Source of the DNA: Arthrobacter sp. 9V
GTDB taxonomy: Bacteria; Actinomycetota; Actinomycetes; Actinomycetales; Micrococcaceae
Length of the DNA: 64,000 nucleotides
Assembly: GCF_902506065.1 (NCBI RefSeq)
Contig: NZ_LR732912.1
Coordinates: 3,811,406 to 3,875,405 of the forward strand
Reading direction: 5' to 3'
Notes under the pieces: generated by a model
Database searches by the model: none
What the model saw: only the letters and a program-made list of their open reading frames with translations
Told to the model about the DNA's origin: nothing
Program-made: the position numbers and the translations under genes
Part shown: positions 52,669 to 61,186 of the stretch, in pieces
How positions within the stretch are numbered: position 1 is the first letter of the stretch
Layout: each line of letters begins with the position of its first letter

Positions 52669-53474
52669 TTGAGTCCCATGCGGATGGCGCCATCAAGCCG
52701 GATGGTTTCGCCGTTGAGCATGGCGTTCTCCACGATGTGGGCCGCAAGGTTCGCGTACTCGGCGGCGCGGCCAAGGCGGGCTGGGTGCGGAACTTGTTGT
52801 CCCAGGGAATCTTGGGCTGACTGGGGAAGACCGGCCATCATGGGCGTTTCGAAGATACCGGGTGCGATGGTGGCCACCCTGATCAATGAACGGGCGAACT
52901 CGCGCGCCAGAGGCAGCGTCATGGCTGCTACAGCGCCCTTGGATGCGGCGTATGCCGGCTGGCCGATCTGGCCTTCGAAAGCGGCCACGGATGCTGTGTT
53001 GATGATGACGCCGCGTTCGGGTCCGCCCAGTTCCGTGGAGACGGGCTCGGTTTCCGCCATGGCTGCGGCGGTCAACCGGATCACGTTGAAGGTGCCCACG
53101 AGGTTTATTTGGATGACTTTGTTGAAGTTTTCCAGCGGAAGCACGCCGTCGCGGCCAAGGACTTTTCCGGGTGTCGCGATGCCTGCGCAGTTGACCACGA
53201 TCCGGAGCGGTCCCATGGCGGTTGCGGCATTGACGGCGGCTTGGACCTGGGATTCGTTGGTGACGTCTGCGGGCGAGAAAACGGCTCGTTCCCTCGAAAC
53301 TGAGCCCGAGACTGAGCCCGCGCCATTCAGCTCGGCCGCGTAGGACTCCCCCGCCGATTGCGGCAGATCCACCAGCACCACGGAGGCTCCTGCGTCGAAC
53401 AGGCGCTTCGCCGTTGCGGCCCCCAGACCAGATGCCCCGCCGGTTACCAGCGCCACTGTTCCCTTGATGTCCAT
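52665..53474 (-). CDS. Short-chain dehydrogenase (3-hydroxyacyl-CoA type)
   Basis: A 269-residue SDR. The NAD motif TGGASGLGAATAKRL is at the N terminus, with LVDLPQSAGE giving NAD preference, NCAGIATPGKVLG, and catalytic Tyr and Lys in AYAASKGAVAAM. The family resembles HSD17B10-type 3-hydroxyacyl-CoA dehydrogenases. It is the first gene of an operon with an acyl-CoA dehydrogenase, consistent with fatty-acid or branched-chain breakdown. A very strong AAGGAGGATGA site precedes the ATG. Confidence 0.92.
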   Translation of the reverse strand: MDIKGTVALVTGGASGLGAATAKRLFDAGASVVLVDLPQSAGESYAAELNGAGSVSGSVSRERAVFSPADVTNESQVQAAVNAATAMGPLRIVVNCAGIATPGKVLGRDGVLPLENFNKVIQINLVGTFNVIRLTAAAMAETEPVSTELGGPERGVIINTASVAAFEGQIGQPAYAASKGAVAAMTLPLAREFARSLIRVATIAPGIFETPMMAGLPQSAQDSLGQQVPHPARLGRAAEYANLAAHIVENAMLNGETIRLDGAIRMGLK

Positions 53475-53566
53475 TCATCCTCCTTGATGCAGACCCAAAT
53501 CCGTTAATGCATGTTAACTGGAATTGTGGTTCAGCGCACATTGCCTGGCCCCGCTAGGCTAATTGC

Positions 53567-54730
53567 ATGTCCAGCCAGCTCGAGCCAACCGGAACTCCGG
53601 CCCCCTCCACGGACGCCGCCCAGTGGGCAACCCGCGCCAACCAAGCGGCCCGATCAGTGACCCGAAGCTTCGGCAGGCGCCTCCTCTTCCTGCCCGGCAC
53701 CCACCTCGCCGCAGTGAGTCTGCCTGGCACCACCCTCAAGAGCCTCTCCGGCCCCTGGCATTACTGGTGGCAAGCGCACTATGTGGACTGTTTAGTGGAT
53801 GCCGGCCGCCGCGAACTCGCGGACAAGAAAAGGTTCGACGGCGACTCCCGGCCTAGTGCCGGCAGGCTCGCTTCGCGACTGCTCACCACCATCCGGCTCC
53901 GGAACCTGCTGCGATTCGTGAACGACTACTACGACGACATGGCCTGGCTGGCCCTCGCCACGCTGCGCCTGGAGAAACTGGCGGAGGAGACCAAAAAACC
54001 GGGTCGCCGGCGCAACGCATATATCCGGAAGAGCCTGACACTGCAGTTCGACTCGGCATCTACGGACGACTTTGGTGGCGGCACCTTCTGGAGCACCAAA
54101 CGGGACTTCAAGAACACCCCTGCCACAGCCCCCGTAGCCCTCTACTATGCACGGACCGGACACACAGAGCGTGCGCAACAGCTGGTGAACTGGCTCAACA
54201 GCAAACTCCTCCACCCCGAGCGCGGCGTGTATCAGGACGGGGTTCGGATGAGCCATGGGCAGGTGGTGGTGGATAACGCCATTTACACCTATAACCAAGG
54301 CCCTGTCCTGGGCGCGCTGCTGGAGCTGGGTGGCGAAGAGAATCTGCGGAGGGCCGCCCTCTTGGTGGACGCCGTAAAACGTGAACTCACACTTCCCGGC
54401 ACGGACGTCATCCGCGGAGACGGCACGGGCGATGGCGGGCTCTTCACAGGCATCCTGCTCCGCTATCTGGCACTGGCAGCCAGGGACGCGAGGCTTCCGG
54501 CCGCGGCACGTGAAACGGCCAAGTCCTTGGTTTACAGCACGGCTGAAGCGTTGTGGACTGGTCGCCGCGTGGACCCGAACCCCGTTAACGCACGCAAGGG
54601 TACTCCTGCGATCGTGTTCTCCTTCGATCCCCAGCGACCGGCGGGCGAGACGTATCCGGCGGGGACCGCCGTCGAGCTTTCCACGCAGCTGCAAGCGTGG
54701 ATGGCGCTGGAGGCTGCAGCCACGCTCTAA
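53567..54730 (+). CDS. Cytoplasmic GH76-family glycoside hydrolase
   Basis: A 387-residue alpha-helical (alpha/alpha)6 protein of family GH76, whose members cleave alpha-1,6-mannans. The catalytic Asp pair is in NDYYDDMAWLALA; GGTFWSTKRDFKNTPAT, NAIYTYNQGPVLGAL and GDGGLFTGILLRYLA are further family strings. No signal peptide is present, so it probably acts on imported or intracellular oligosaccharides. TAGGCT (53555-53560) is 6 nt before the ATG, a leaderless arrangement. Its end overlaps the convergent YdeI gene by 4 bp. Confidence 0.9.
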   Translation: MSSQLEPTGTPAPSTDAAQWATRANQAARSVTRSFGRRLLFLPGTHLAAVSLPGTTLKSLSGPWHYWWQAHYVDCLVDAGRRELADKKRFDGDSRPSAGRLASRLLTTIRLRNLLRFVNDYYDDMAWLALATLRLEKLAEETKKPGRRRNAYIRKSLTLQFDSASTDDFGGGTFWSTKRDFKNTPATAPVALYYARTGHTERAQQLVNWLNSKLLHPERGVYQDGVRMSHGQVVVDNAIYTYNQGPVLGALLELGGEENLRRAALLVDAVKRELTLPGTDVIRGDGTGDGGLFTGILLRYLALAARDARLPAAARETAKSLVYSTAEALWTGRRVDPNPVNARKGTPAIVFSFDPQRPAGETYPAGTAVELSTQLQAWMALEAAATL

Positions 54731-55341
54731 CTGTCAGAGGATGGGCTACCGGCTGGCCGTTTCCTTTGCGGGTAGGGGGTTTCGTGTCGGGCGAGCATTT
54801 CCACGAAACCGGCGATCTTGCGCGCCCGCGTCTCTGCCCGTTTGACCCCGTTGGTGCGGTGGATGAGGGCGAAGCGGTTCTGTGAAGTCAGGACGTCAAA
54901 CATGGCCTGGGCCTCCGGAACTGCTGCGATGGCGGCCGCGAGATCGTCCGGAACCACCGAATCCGCCGGTCCTGCGTAGGCGGCTTCCCAGCGCCCATCG
55001 GCCTTCGCGGCGTCGACGACGGCTCGTCCGGCGTCGGTCATTTTGCCCTCGGATTCCAGCCGTGCAATGTGCCCTACGTTCCGCACCGACCAGATGCTCT
55101 TGCGGCCCCGGGGCGTCATCCGCTGGAAGTAGCTTTCGGCGTCGCGACTCCTGACCTGGCCGTCGATCCAGCCAAAACACAGGGCCTCGTCCAAGGCGGC
55201 ATCGTAGTCGAGCTCGGTGACTGTGCCGCCCTTCTTGTGCAGGATCAGCCACACGCCGGGGCTCTCAGCGGCATTCGCCGCAAGCCACGCACGCCACTCT
55301 GGGCCGTCGTTGACAAGAAGTTCCTCAAGTTCACTGGGCAT
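54727..55341 (-). CDS. YdeI/OmpD-associated-family protein
   Basis: A 204-residue cytoplasmic protein with the YdeI signatures WRAWLAANAAESPGVWLILHKK (seen as GVWLILHKKGG), EALCFGWIDGQVRSRD, YFQRMTPRGRKSIWS and a basic C-terminal helix KRAETRARKIAGFVEML. Family members are linked to bacteriocin or antimicrobial-peptide tolerance, with no known mechanism. ATG 55341 is exactly 6 nt after TATGCT (55348-55353, minus), supporting it over an upstream in-frame start at 55404. Confidence 0.88.
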   Translation of the reverse strand: MPSELEELLVNDGPEWRAWLAANAAESPGVWLILHKKGGTVTELDYDAALDEALCFGWIDGQVRSRDAESYFQRMTPRGRKSIWSVRNVGHIARLESEGKMTDAGRAVVDAAKADGRWEAAYAGPADSVVPDDLAAAIAAVPEAQAMFDVLTSQNRFALIHRTNGVKRAETRARKIAGFVEMLARHETPYPQRKRPAGSPSSDS

Positions 55342-55384
55342 GGATTCAGCATAGGCTTTGATGAGGACCCATCCAGGAGGACCA

Positions 55385-56098
55385 ATGTTGCGAGCCCGCC
55401 CCATCCACTACACCTCACGCCCCCGGCAGTGGGCGGCGTTGCTTGAGGCGCTTGGCTTGGTGATGCCGGTTGACGACGGCGATTGGCAGGAGTTCGACGC
55501 CGGATCGGGTCGCCTTGCGCTGGGTTCAGTAGTCCATGGACACGCGCTGGATGGCTCCACGGTTTTCAGTGTGGAGGTTGGTGACCTGGAGGAATTCGCA
55601 CGCCGCACGGAGGAGGACGGCACCCAGGCTGAACTCCATGAAGCCTCTGAGGGGCCCTCGGTGCGTGTCTCCACCGACGACGGCTTTGAGTTCTTTGCTT
55701 TCCCCGCGCAACGTGCAGCTGATGGCACTTGGGCCACCTCCGGCGAGGCCGATCAAGCGCTGAGCGTGGTAGCTACGTGGGTGAGCCCCTTTGTGGGCCT
55801 TGCCGGAAGCGCCTTGCGGAACATTGGCGCCCGGCCACGGACTGAGGACGACGAGTCAGCCACCTTCACCACCAAAAACGGCGGAATCTTGCGGGTCATT
55901 CATGGCGCCGACACCAGCAACGGGGACCTCGCATTTGAGTACGACGGCGAATTGGAGCCCTTGCTGGCGCGTCTCAGGACTGCGGACGTTGAGGCCAGGA
56001 TCAGCGAGGACGTCCTGTACGTCGCCAACCCGGACGCAGTGAGCGGCGCGGCCCCGGCATCCATTGCCATAGAGAAAGTTACCGGTTCCCGCCCGTAA
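55385..56098 (+). CDS. Double VOC-like protein
   Basis: A 237-residue protein built from two glyoxalase-like halves (about residues 5-115 and 128-232), seen from HYTSRPRQWAALLEALGL, then VSTDDGFEFFAFPAQ and, in the second half, GILRVIHGADTSNGDLAFEYDG. The metal-binding residues are not obvious, so it may bind rather than convert a ligand. ATG 55385 has an excellent AGGAGG site 6 nt upstream, which decides against the earlier in-frame start at 55358. It is divergent from the YdeI gene. Confidence 0.78.
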   Translation: MLRARPIHYTSRPRQWAALLEALGLVMPVDDGDWQEFDAGSGRLALGSVVHGHALDGSTVFSVEVGDLEEFARRTEEDGTQAELHEASEGPSVRVSTDDGFEFFAFPAQRAADGTWATSGEADQALSVVATWVSPFVGLAGSALRNIGARPRTEDDESATFTTKNGGILRVIHGADTSNGDLAFEYDGELEPLLARLRTADVEARISEDVLYVANPDAVSGAAPASIAIEKVTGSRP

Positions 56099-56175
56099 TA
56101 CAGCCGAGAGCGTAACCCCGCAGCCACGGCAGTGCCACCAAGGAAGTTCGGCGGGTGATGCGGTAGAACTTAACC

Positions 56176-56715
56176 ATGAGCGTACGTACACCCGACCCGT
56201 ATCCAGGCTGGCTTTCAGATGAAGACCTCTTCGAAGCCCGCGGCCGACTCCCCATGGTCTATGTGGAGGCCGTTCCGGTCAGGCTGGATCCGCTCGGCTA
56301 TGTCAACGAAGTAGGCACCCTCCTGCAGGGCGACGCCGACGGAAACATGGTCCGCTACCTCGTCTCCGGCCGCGTTCTCTACCGCGAAACCATTCGTGCC
56401 GCCCTCCTGAGGCACATGGAAAAGGACCTGGGCCCCCTGGCTTTCCCGCAGCTGCCCATCAGCCCTGTTCCCTTCACCGTTGCCGAGTATTTCCCCGCTC
56501 CGTCACAGACGGGCTTCACCGACGATCGCCAGCATGCGGTCTCGCTGGCCTACATCATTCCTGTGACCGGCGAATGTGAACCCCGCCAAGACGCCTTGGA
56601 ACTGACGTGGATGACGCCCCAAGAGGTGCTCAGCGAGAACGTGCAGCAGGAATTCGACGGCGGCCGCGGGAACCTCGTCCGGCAGGCTCTGGCTTTCTCG
56701 GGCATCGTTCTCTAG
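56176..56715 (+). CDS. NUDIX-family protein (DUF4916-like)
   Basis: A 179-residue protein resembling the DUF4916 branch of NUDIX hydrolases: PYPGWLSDEDLFEARGRLPMVYVEAVPV (visible as WLSDEDLFEARGRLPMVY), GRVLYRETIRAALLRHMEKDLG at the Nudix-box position, and ALELTWMTPQEVL. The box lacks the usual GGxxExxE spacing, reading ETIRAALLRHMEKDLG, so catalytic activity is uncertain. TAGAAC (56164-56169) lies 6 nt before the ATG. Confidence 0.8.
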   Translation: MSVRTPDPYPGWLSDEDLFEARGRLPMVYVEAVPVRLDPLGYVNEVGTLLQGDADGNMVRYLVSGRVLYRETIRAALLRHMEKDLGPLAFPQLPISPVPFTVAEYFPAPSQTGFTDDRQHAVSLAYIIPVTGECEPRQDALELTWMTPQEVLSENVQQEFDGGRGNLVRQALAFSGIVL

Positions 56716-56788
56716 CGGGTCCCGGCCCTTACGCCGGCCGGTCTTTGTAGACTGGACGGCGGACCCCACGAGAACCAAAGGACTTCCG

Positions 56789-57745
56789 ATGACTCACAGC
56801 CCAGCCACACAGCAGTACAGAGAAAAGCAGGCTGGGGACCTGCAGCCCGGGGATTTCGTGTTCCCGCCCGGGGACGGCCCGGCCGAGGAAATCGCCGCAG
56901 TTGAGGTTCAAAACGACGATTACGGCGTTGCCGCTTTGCTGCTGGTAACAATGGTCGACGGCGGCACAGTGCGGATCGCGATCGGGTCCAGTGTTCCTGT
57001 TGGCGCCGAAGCAACAGCTTCCTCCGCAGACGCCACCACAGAAGGTGACGCCGAAGCGCCCACCGGGCCCGCCGTCGTCGTGCCTCCCCGCCCGGAGACG
57101 CCGCCGACGTACACCGGCCCCAGCGCCGAAGAGATGGCGCTCATCCCCGAGCCCGACGGCACGCCCGAAGCCGTGGTCCGTGCCGCGGCCGCCAACCACA
57201 AGGGCAAGAACGGCGTGCAGGTCCTGGCGGAACGACTGGCGAAGGGCATCAACACCAAATCCGGGAGCTGCCTCCGGGACCTTAGTGATCTTGCCTTCGA
57301 TCTTTGCATCGTGCTCCGCGATCCGGATCATGCCCTGGCGGTGGCCGATCTGCTCAATGTGTTGCCCTTTGACGGCAACCTGGACCGTTGGGCATCGATT
57401 GAACGGGCGCTGGCGCTGTCCAGTTTCATCTGCCGCGAAGCGGGCCAGGCCGAACGCGCCGCCGTGTATGAAAAACTCCTGCGTTCGCCCGAGTCCCAGG
57501 AAGAGGACCCCTTCAAGGCCCGGATCAATGCGCGCGTGCGCCAACGCTCGCTCAACGAACCCAACCTGTATGACAAGGAAATCTTCCGCGCGATCGACCA
57601 CGGGAACCACGAGGCTGAGCGCGAATGGCGGTTCCTCCGTCTGGAAGCGCTGATGTTCCTGCGTGCCCACGGCGGCTCCAAGACCATCGGCGAGGAAGAG
57701 TTGGCCCGGCGGATCGGCAACGAACTCGAGTCGGTACGCGCCTAG
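56789..57745 (+). CDS. Hypothetical protein (DUF6707-like)
   Basis: A 318-residue soluble protein. The N-terminal 75 residues form a beta-rich block (AGDLQPGDFVFPPGDG, AVEVQNDDYGVAALLLV). A Pro/Ala linker (about 76-120) follows, then a helical C-terminal domain with GVQVLAERLAKGINTKSGSC, LRDLSDLAFDLCIVL and CREAGQAERAAVYEKLL, which looks like a TPR-like repeat. It probably belongs to DUF6707; function unknown. AAAGGA precedes the ATG, and TAGACT lies about 40 nt upstream. Confidence 0.75.
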   Translation: MTHSPATQQYREKQAGDLQPGDFVFPPGDGPAEEIAAVEVQNDDYGVAALLLVTMVDGGTVRIAIGSSVPVGAEATASSADATTEGDAEAPTGPAVVVPPRPETPPTYTGPSAEEMALIPEPDGTPEAVVRAAAANHKGKNGVQVLAERLAKGINTKSGSCLRDLSDLAFDLCIVLRDPDHALAVADLLNVLPFDGNLDRWASIERALALSSFICREAGQAERAAVYEKLLRSPESQEEDPFKARINARVRQRSLNEPNLYDKEIFRAIDHGNHEAEREWRFLRLEALMFLRAHGGSKTIGEEELARRIGNELESVRA

Positions 57746-57817
57746 CTTTCCGGTTCGGCCTATTTGCGGAAGATCAAGACCTGTTATGTGGGCGCCAACG
57801 GCGGTAGATTCGGGGCC

Positions 57818-58528
57818 ATGACGAACAATCTGAGCGTTGTTGTTAATGCCGACGCGCAGCAGGTTTGGACCATGCTGCGCGAACCGTCGCTGGTGGCTCA
57901 ATGGCACGGCTGGGAAGCTGATGATCTCACCGACGAAATCAAACAGATCTACTTCAACACCGATGTTGTGGAGGGGCCCGATCACACGAGCCTGACGGTC
58001 AATGGCGGCGACGTCTTTGAGCTCCACCCCGTCTCAGGCGGAACCGAAGTGAAGATCACCCGGGCCGCCCTGGACCACAATTCGGAGTGGGCGGAATGGG
58101 ATGAGGACATCACCCAGGGCTGGCTCACGTTCCTGCACCAGCTGCGTTTCGCTTTGGAACGGCACCCACACGGACACCGGCGGACGCACTTCATGCCGCT
58201 TCCGGGCAAAGGTGGGCCGGCGATTGAGAAGCTGGGGCTCGGCGATCTTCCGCCCGTTGGGGAGGAGTACTCGCTCACCTTGGCAACCGGCGAGAAGATC
58301 TCCGGCAAGGTCTGGTTCAAGAGCCGGCACCAAGTGGGACTCACCGTCCACAGCTACGCCGAGCATGGGGAGGGGCTGCTGATCGTCGCGGAGCAACTGC
58401 CGATTCCGGAGAAAAGGCCCGACGGCGGTTCCATGGTGATTGCCTCCACCTACGATTTGGGGGCCCACACCTTGGCGGACATCCGGTCATCCTGGGACAA
58501 CTGGAAGGCTGAGAACTACGGGTCCTAA
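57818..58528 (+). CDS. SRPBCC-family protein
   Basis: A 236-residue SRPBCC-fold protein with NADAQQVWTMLREPSLVAQWHGW near the start, HPVSGGTEVKITRA and WLTFLHQLRFALERHPHGHRR, the cavity-closing helix. A C-terminal extension of about 90 residues (SYAEHGEGLLIVAEQLP, STYDLGAHTLADIR) forms a second small domain. Ligand unknown. ATG 57818 is 7 nt after TAGATT (57805-57810), so a leaderless start is preferred over an in-frame start at 57764. Confidence 0.83.
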   Translation: MTNNLSVVVNADAQQVWTMLREPSLVAQWHGWEADDLTDEIKQIYFNTDVVEGPDHTSLTVNGGDVFELHPVSGGTEVKITRAALDHNSEWAEWDEDITQGWLTFLHQLRFALERHPHGHRRTHFMPLPGKGGPAIEKLGLGDLPPVGEEYSLTLATGEKISGKVWFKSRHQVGLTVHSYAEHGEGLLIVAEQLPIPEKRPDGGSMVIASTYDLGAHTLADIRSSWDNWKAENYGS

Positions 58529-58575
58529 GGGCTTATCGGCAGGGTACTCCCGGTAAAGCTGGCACACTTGATAGC

Positions 58576-59886
58576 GTGCCAGCTTCCTCATCTGCTCCTG
58601 CATCTTCCCCTGCCCTGCCCGGTTTGTCCGGCAGGCAATCCGAGTTCTCCTTTTCAGTGGGCAAGCGCCTGACTGAAACGTGCTCGCCGTCGGACGCTCA
58701 GATAGATGCCAACGGGGGCGCGTTCCTGGGCCGGACCGGAACCATCACCACACCGCACGGAACCATCCAGACGCCCGCGTTCATCGCCGTCGGAACCAAA
58801 GCAACGGTGAAGGCGGTGCTGCCGGAGTCCATTTCCGAGCTAGGTGCGCAGGCCGTCCTCGCCAACGCGTACCACCTGTACCTGCAGCCAGGTCCGGAAA
58901 TCCTCGACGCCGCGGGCGGGCTGGGCGCGTTCATGAACTGGTCCGGGCCCACTTTTACAGACTCTGGCGGATTCCAAGTGATGAGCCTGGGCTCGGGGTT
59001 CAAAAAAGTGATCGACATGAAAAATGTGGATTCGTCCGGGCCCGATGACGCCGTAGCGCCCGGCAAGGAACGCCTGGCCCACATTGACGACGACGGGGTG
59101 TGGTTCAAGTCGCACCTCAACGGCGACAAGCACCGCTTCTCCCCCGAAATCTCCATGCAGGTCCAGCACCAGATCGGGGCGGACATCATGTTCGCCTTCG
59201 ATGAGCTCACCACACTGCAGAACTCCCGGGCCTACCAGGAGGAGTCGTTGGAACGGACGCGGCTTTGGGCTTTGCGATGCCTGGAGGAGCACGCCTCGCT
59301 GACTTCCTCGCGGACGGGCAAGCCGTACCAAGCGCTGTTCGGCGTGATTCAGGGAGCCCAATATGAGGACCTGCGGCGCAAGGCCTGCCAGGATCTGGGC
59401 GCCATGCCTTTTGACGGGTACGGGATCGGCGGGGCGCTGGAGAAGGAAAACCTGGGCACCATTGTGCGCTGGTGCAACGAGGAACTTCCCGAGGATAAGC
59501 CGCGCCACCTGCTGGGTATCTCCGAGCCGGACGACATCTTCACGGCAGTCGAAAACGGTGCTGATACCTTCGACTGCGTCTCACCCACCCGTGTTGCCCG
59601 GAACTCGGCGTTCTACACTCCGTCTGGCCGGTTCAACCTTTCCGGGGCCCGCTATAAGACCGATTTCGGACCCCTGCAGGATGGCTGCGACTGCTACACG
59701 TGCCTGAACTACTCGCGCGCCTACATCCACCATTTGTTCAAGGCCAAGGAAATGCTCTCCGCAACCCTGATCTCCATTCACAACGAGCGCTTTGTGGTGA
59801 AGATGGTGGACGACGCCCGCCTGGCCATCGAATCCGGGGACTTCTTCGAGTTCAAGGCGGAGACGTTGGGCCGGTACTACTCGTAG
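58576..59886 (+). CDS. tgt: tRNA-guanine transglycosylase
   Basis: A 436-residue enzyme that swaps G34 for a 7-deazaguanine in Asn, Asp, His and Tyr tRNAs. Active-site strings are TDSGGFQVMS, IMFAFDELTT, LFGVIQGAQ and FDCVSPTRVARN (nucleophile Asp), with zinc ligands CDCYTC and a following His. Odd: the substrate-pocket loop reads GIGGALEKENLG where preQ1-using bacterial enzymes usually have GGLAVGE and eukaryotic queuine enzymes GGLSGGE. The N terminus has about 45 extra residues. The start is GTG; CACACT lies 7 nt upstream. A YhhQ-type transporter nearby suggests salvage of a queuosine precursor. Confidence 0.93.
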   Translation: MPASSSAPASSPALPGLSGRQSEFSFSVGKRLTETCSPSDAQIDANGGAFLGRTGTITTPHGTIQTPAFIAVGTKATVKAVLPESISELGAQAVLANAYHLYLQPGPEILDAAGGLGAFMNWSGPTFTDSGGFQVMSLGSGFKKVIDMKNVDSSGPDDAVAPGKERLAHIDDDGVWFKSHLNGDKHRFSPEISMQVQHQIGADIMFAFDELTTLQNSRAYQEESLERTRLWALRCLEEHASLTSSRTGKPYQALFGVIQGAQYEDLRRKACQDLGAMPFDGYGIGGALEKENLGTIVRWCNEELPEDKPRHLLGISEPDDIFTAVENGADTFDCVSPTRVARNSAFYTPSGRFNLSGARYKTDFGPLQDGCDCYTCLNYSRAYIHHLFKAKEMLSATLISIHNERFVVKMVDDARLAIESGDFFEFKAETLGRYYS

Positions 59887-60012
59887 CGCGCCGAGATCGC
59901 GGGAACCATGCCAGAGCGCCGGAGCCGTGCAGGATCGCCGGAGCCGTGCAGGCTCGCCGGGCCTGTCCGGCTAACTCGCACAGCTCCCGCGTCCCCGGCC
60001 TAGGTCCGGCGA
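59887..60012. repeat. Repeat element flanking nuclease-like gene, left copy
   Basis: Two tandem 19-bp units (59917-59935, 59936-59954; CGCCGGAGCCGTGCAGGAT type) are followed by a core CGCCGGGCCTGTCCGGC and CAGCTCCCGCGTCC. The same layout recurs at 61058-61155. GCGGGAAC at 59899 and GCTCCCGC at 59983 form inverted ends. Confidence 0.75.
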
Positions 60013-60081
60013 TTTCGCGTGTTGTCCACATAACGACGGCGGGGTCTACTTTCGGCGTCGAGCCTGCCTGAGGCTGAGTTG

Positions 60082-61011
60082 ATGAGTCAAAAACCAACTG
60101 CATCCCTCCCTCAAATGGGAACCCTTTGGCGCACCCAGCAGCTCAATGAACTAGGACTCAGTTCACGGGCAATCGGCACGCTGGTCCGCCAGGGTGACCT
60201 CATCCGGGTACGCCAAGGCTGTTATATACGCCGCGCGGCATGGGAAAAACAGCCGGAAGACGTCCGCGGTAAGCAGCTGATCCACGCGCATGCACACGGA
60301 ACGCTCACCACGTCCACCGGCGGCTACGTCTACAGCCACACGTCCGCGGCCAGGCTGCACGGACTGTTTCTTTGGAACGTGGATCAAACCATCCACGTCA
60401 CACTTCCGTCCAACCCATCCAGCGAGCGGCTCGGCAAGGATGTTCGCGGGCACAAACTGCGATTGACACGCTCCCAGATCACCACGGTGGAATTCCTCCA
60501 GGTCACCGATCTTGAGCGAACTGTCGTGGACTGTGCCAAGAGTCTGAACTACCGGCAAGCGTTGATCATCATGGATCATGCGCTGCGGCTGGGAGCGGAC
60601 AAGCCGCTCATGCAAGCCCACGCAAGCACGCTCTCCGGACGGCGAGGATGCCGTACCCTGCAGAGGTGTTTGGCTCATGCTGACCCCCGCTCGGAATCCC
60701 CTGGCGAAACTCTCTGCCGTGAACTGCTCATGCGCCTCAAATTGCCTATGCCTGAGGCCCAGGTGGAGGTGCAAACCCGGATCGGACGGCACCGAATGGA
60801 TTTCGCTTGGAAGAAAGAGAAGGTGGCCCTTGAGTTCGACGGGGAGGTTAAGTACTTCAAGTACGCCCGCACAGACCGGGTGATCTTTGAGGAACGACGC
60901 CGGGAGAAGGCCCTGGTAGAGGACGGCTGGTTCTTCATCCGTGTGGAATGGAAGGACCTGTTTCAGGAGCAGGAGTTCAAGGCGCGGGTTCTGAAAGCGC
61001 TCAAGAGATGA
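60082..61011 (+). CDS. AbiEi-like winged helix fused to DUF559/Vsr-like nuclease domain
   Basis: A 309-residue protein. The N-terminal part (about residues 10-90) resembles the AbiEi antitoxin winged helix, with LGLSSRAIGTLVRQGDLIRVRQGCY and SHTSAARLHGL. The middle resembles the AbiEi C-terminal region (TDLERTVVDCAKSL). The last about 105 residues look like a DUF559/Vsr-type PD-(D/E)XK nuclease: SPGETLCRELLMRL, RIGRHRMDFAW, VALEFDGEVKYF and RREKALVEDGWFFIRVEW. A DNA-acting defence or regulatory role is inferred. No AbiEii-type toxin gene is adjacent. It is bracketed by two copies of the same repeat. ATG 60082 is preferred to TTG 60079. Confidence 0.78.
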   Translation: MSQKPTASLPQMGTLWRTQQLNELGLSSRAIGTLVRQGDLIRVRQGCYIRRAAWEKQPEDVRGKQLIHAHAHGTLTTSTGGYVYSHTSAARLHGLFLWNVDQTIHVTLPSNPSSERLGKDVRGHKLRLTRSQITTVEFLQVTDLERTVVDCAKSLNYRQALIIMDHALRLGADKPLMQAHASTLSGRRGCRTLQRCLAHADPRSESPGETLCRELLMRLKLPMPEAQVEVQTRIGRHRMDFAWKKEKVALEFDGEVKYFKYARTDRVIFEERRREKALVEDGWFFIRVEWKDLFQEQEFKARVLKALKR

Positions 61012-61057
61012 CGGGAGCCAGGCGCGCTCCGCGAGTCCTGCCGCCTCACTGGGTTTC

Positions 61058-61155
61058 GAGAACGCGGGAGCCGCGCGAACACGCGGGAGCCGCGCGAGGT
61101 CGCCGGGCTTATCCGGCGATCTTGTACAGCTCCCGCGTCCTCGGGTTCATCCGGT
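61058..61155. repeat. Repeat element flanking nuclease-like gene, right copy
   Basis: Two tandem 19-bp units (61062-61080, 61081-61099; ACGCGGGAGCCGCGCGAAC type) are followed by CGCCGGGCTTATCCGGC and CAGCTCCCGCGTCC, matching the left copy in order and spacing. It lies between the convergent nuclease-like and YhhQ genes. Confidence 0.75.
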
Positions 61156-61186
61156 GAACTCAGCGCCGCGCCAGCTCAGTCCAAGC

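Noticed and set aside
60082..61011. Complete AbiE toxin-antitoxin system
   Set aside because: Only an AbiEi-like part is seen, fused to a nuclease-like domain; no AbiEii toxin gene is adjacent.
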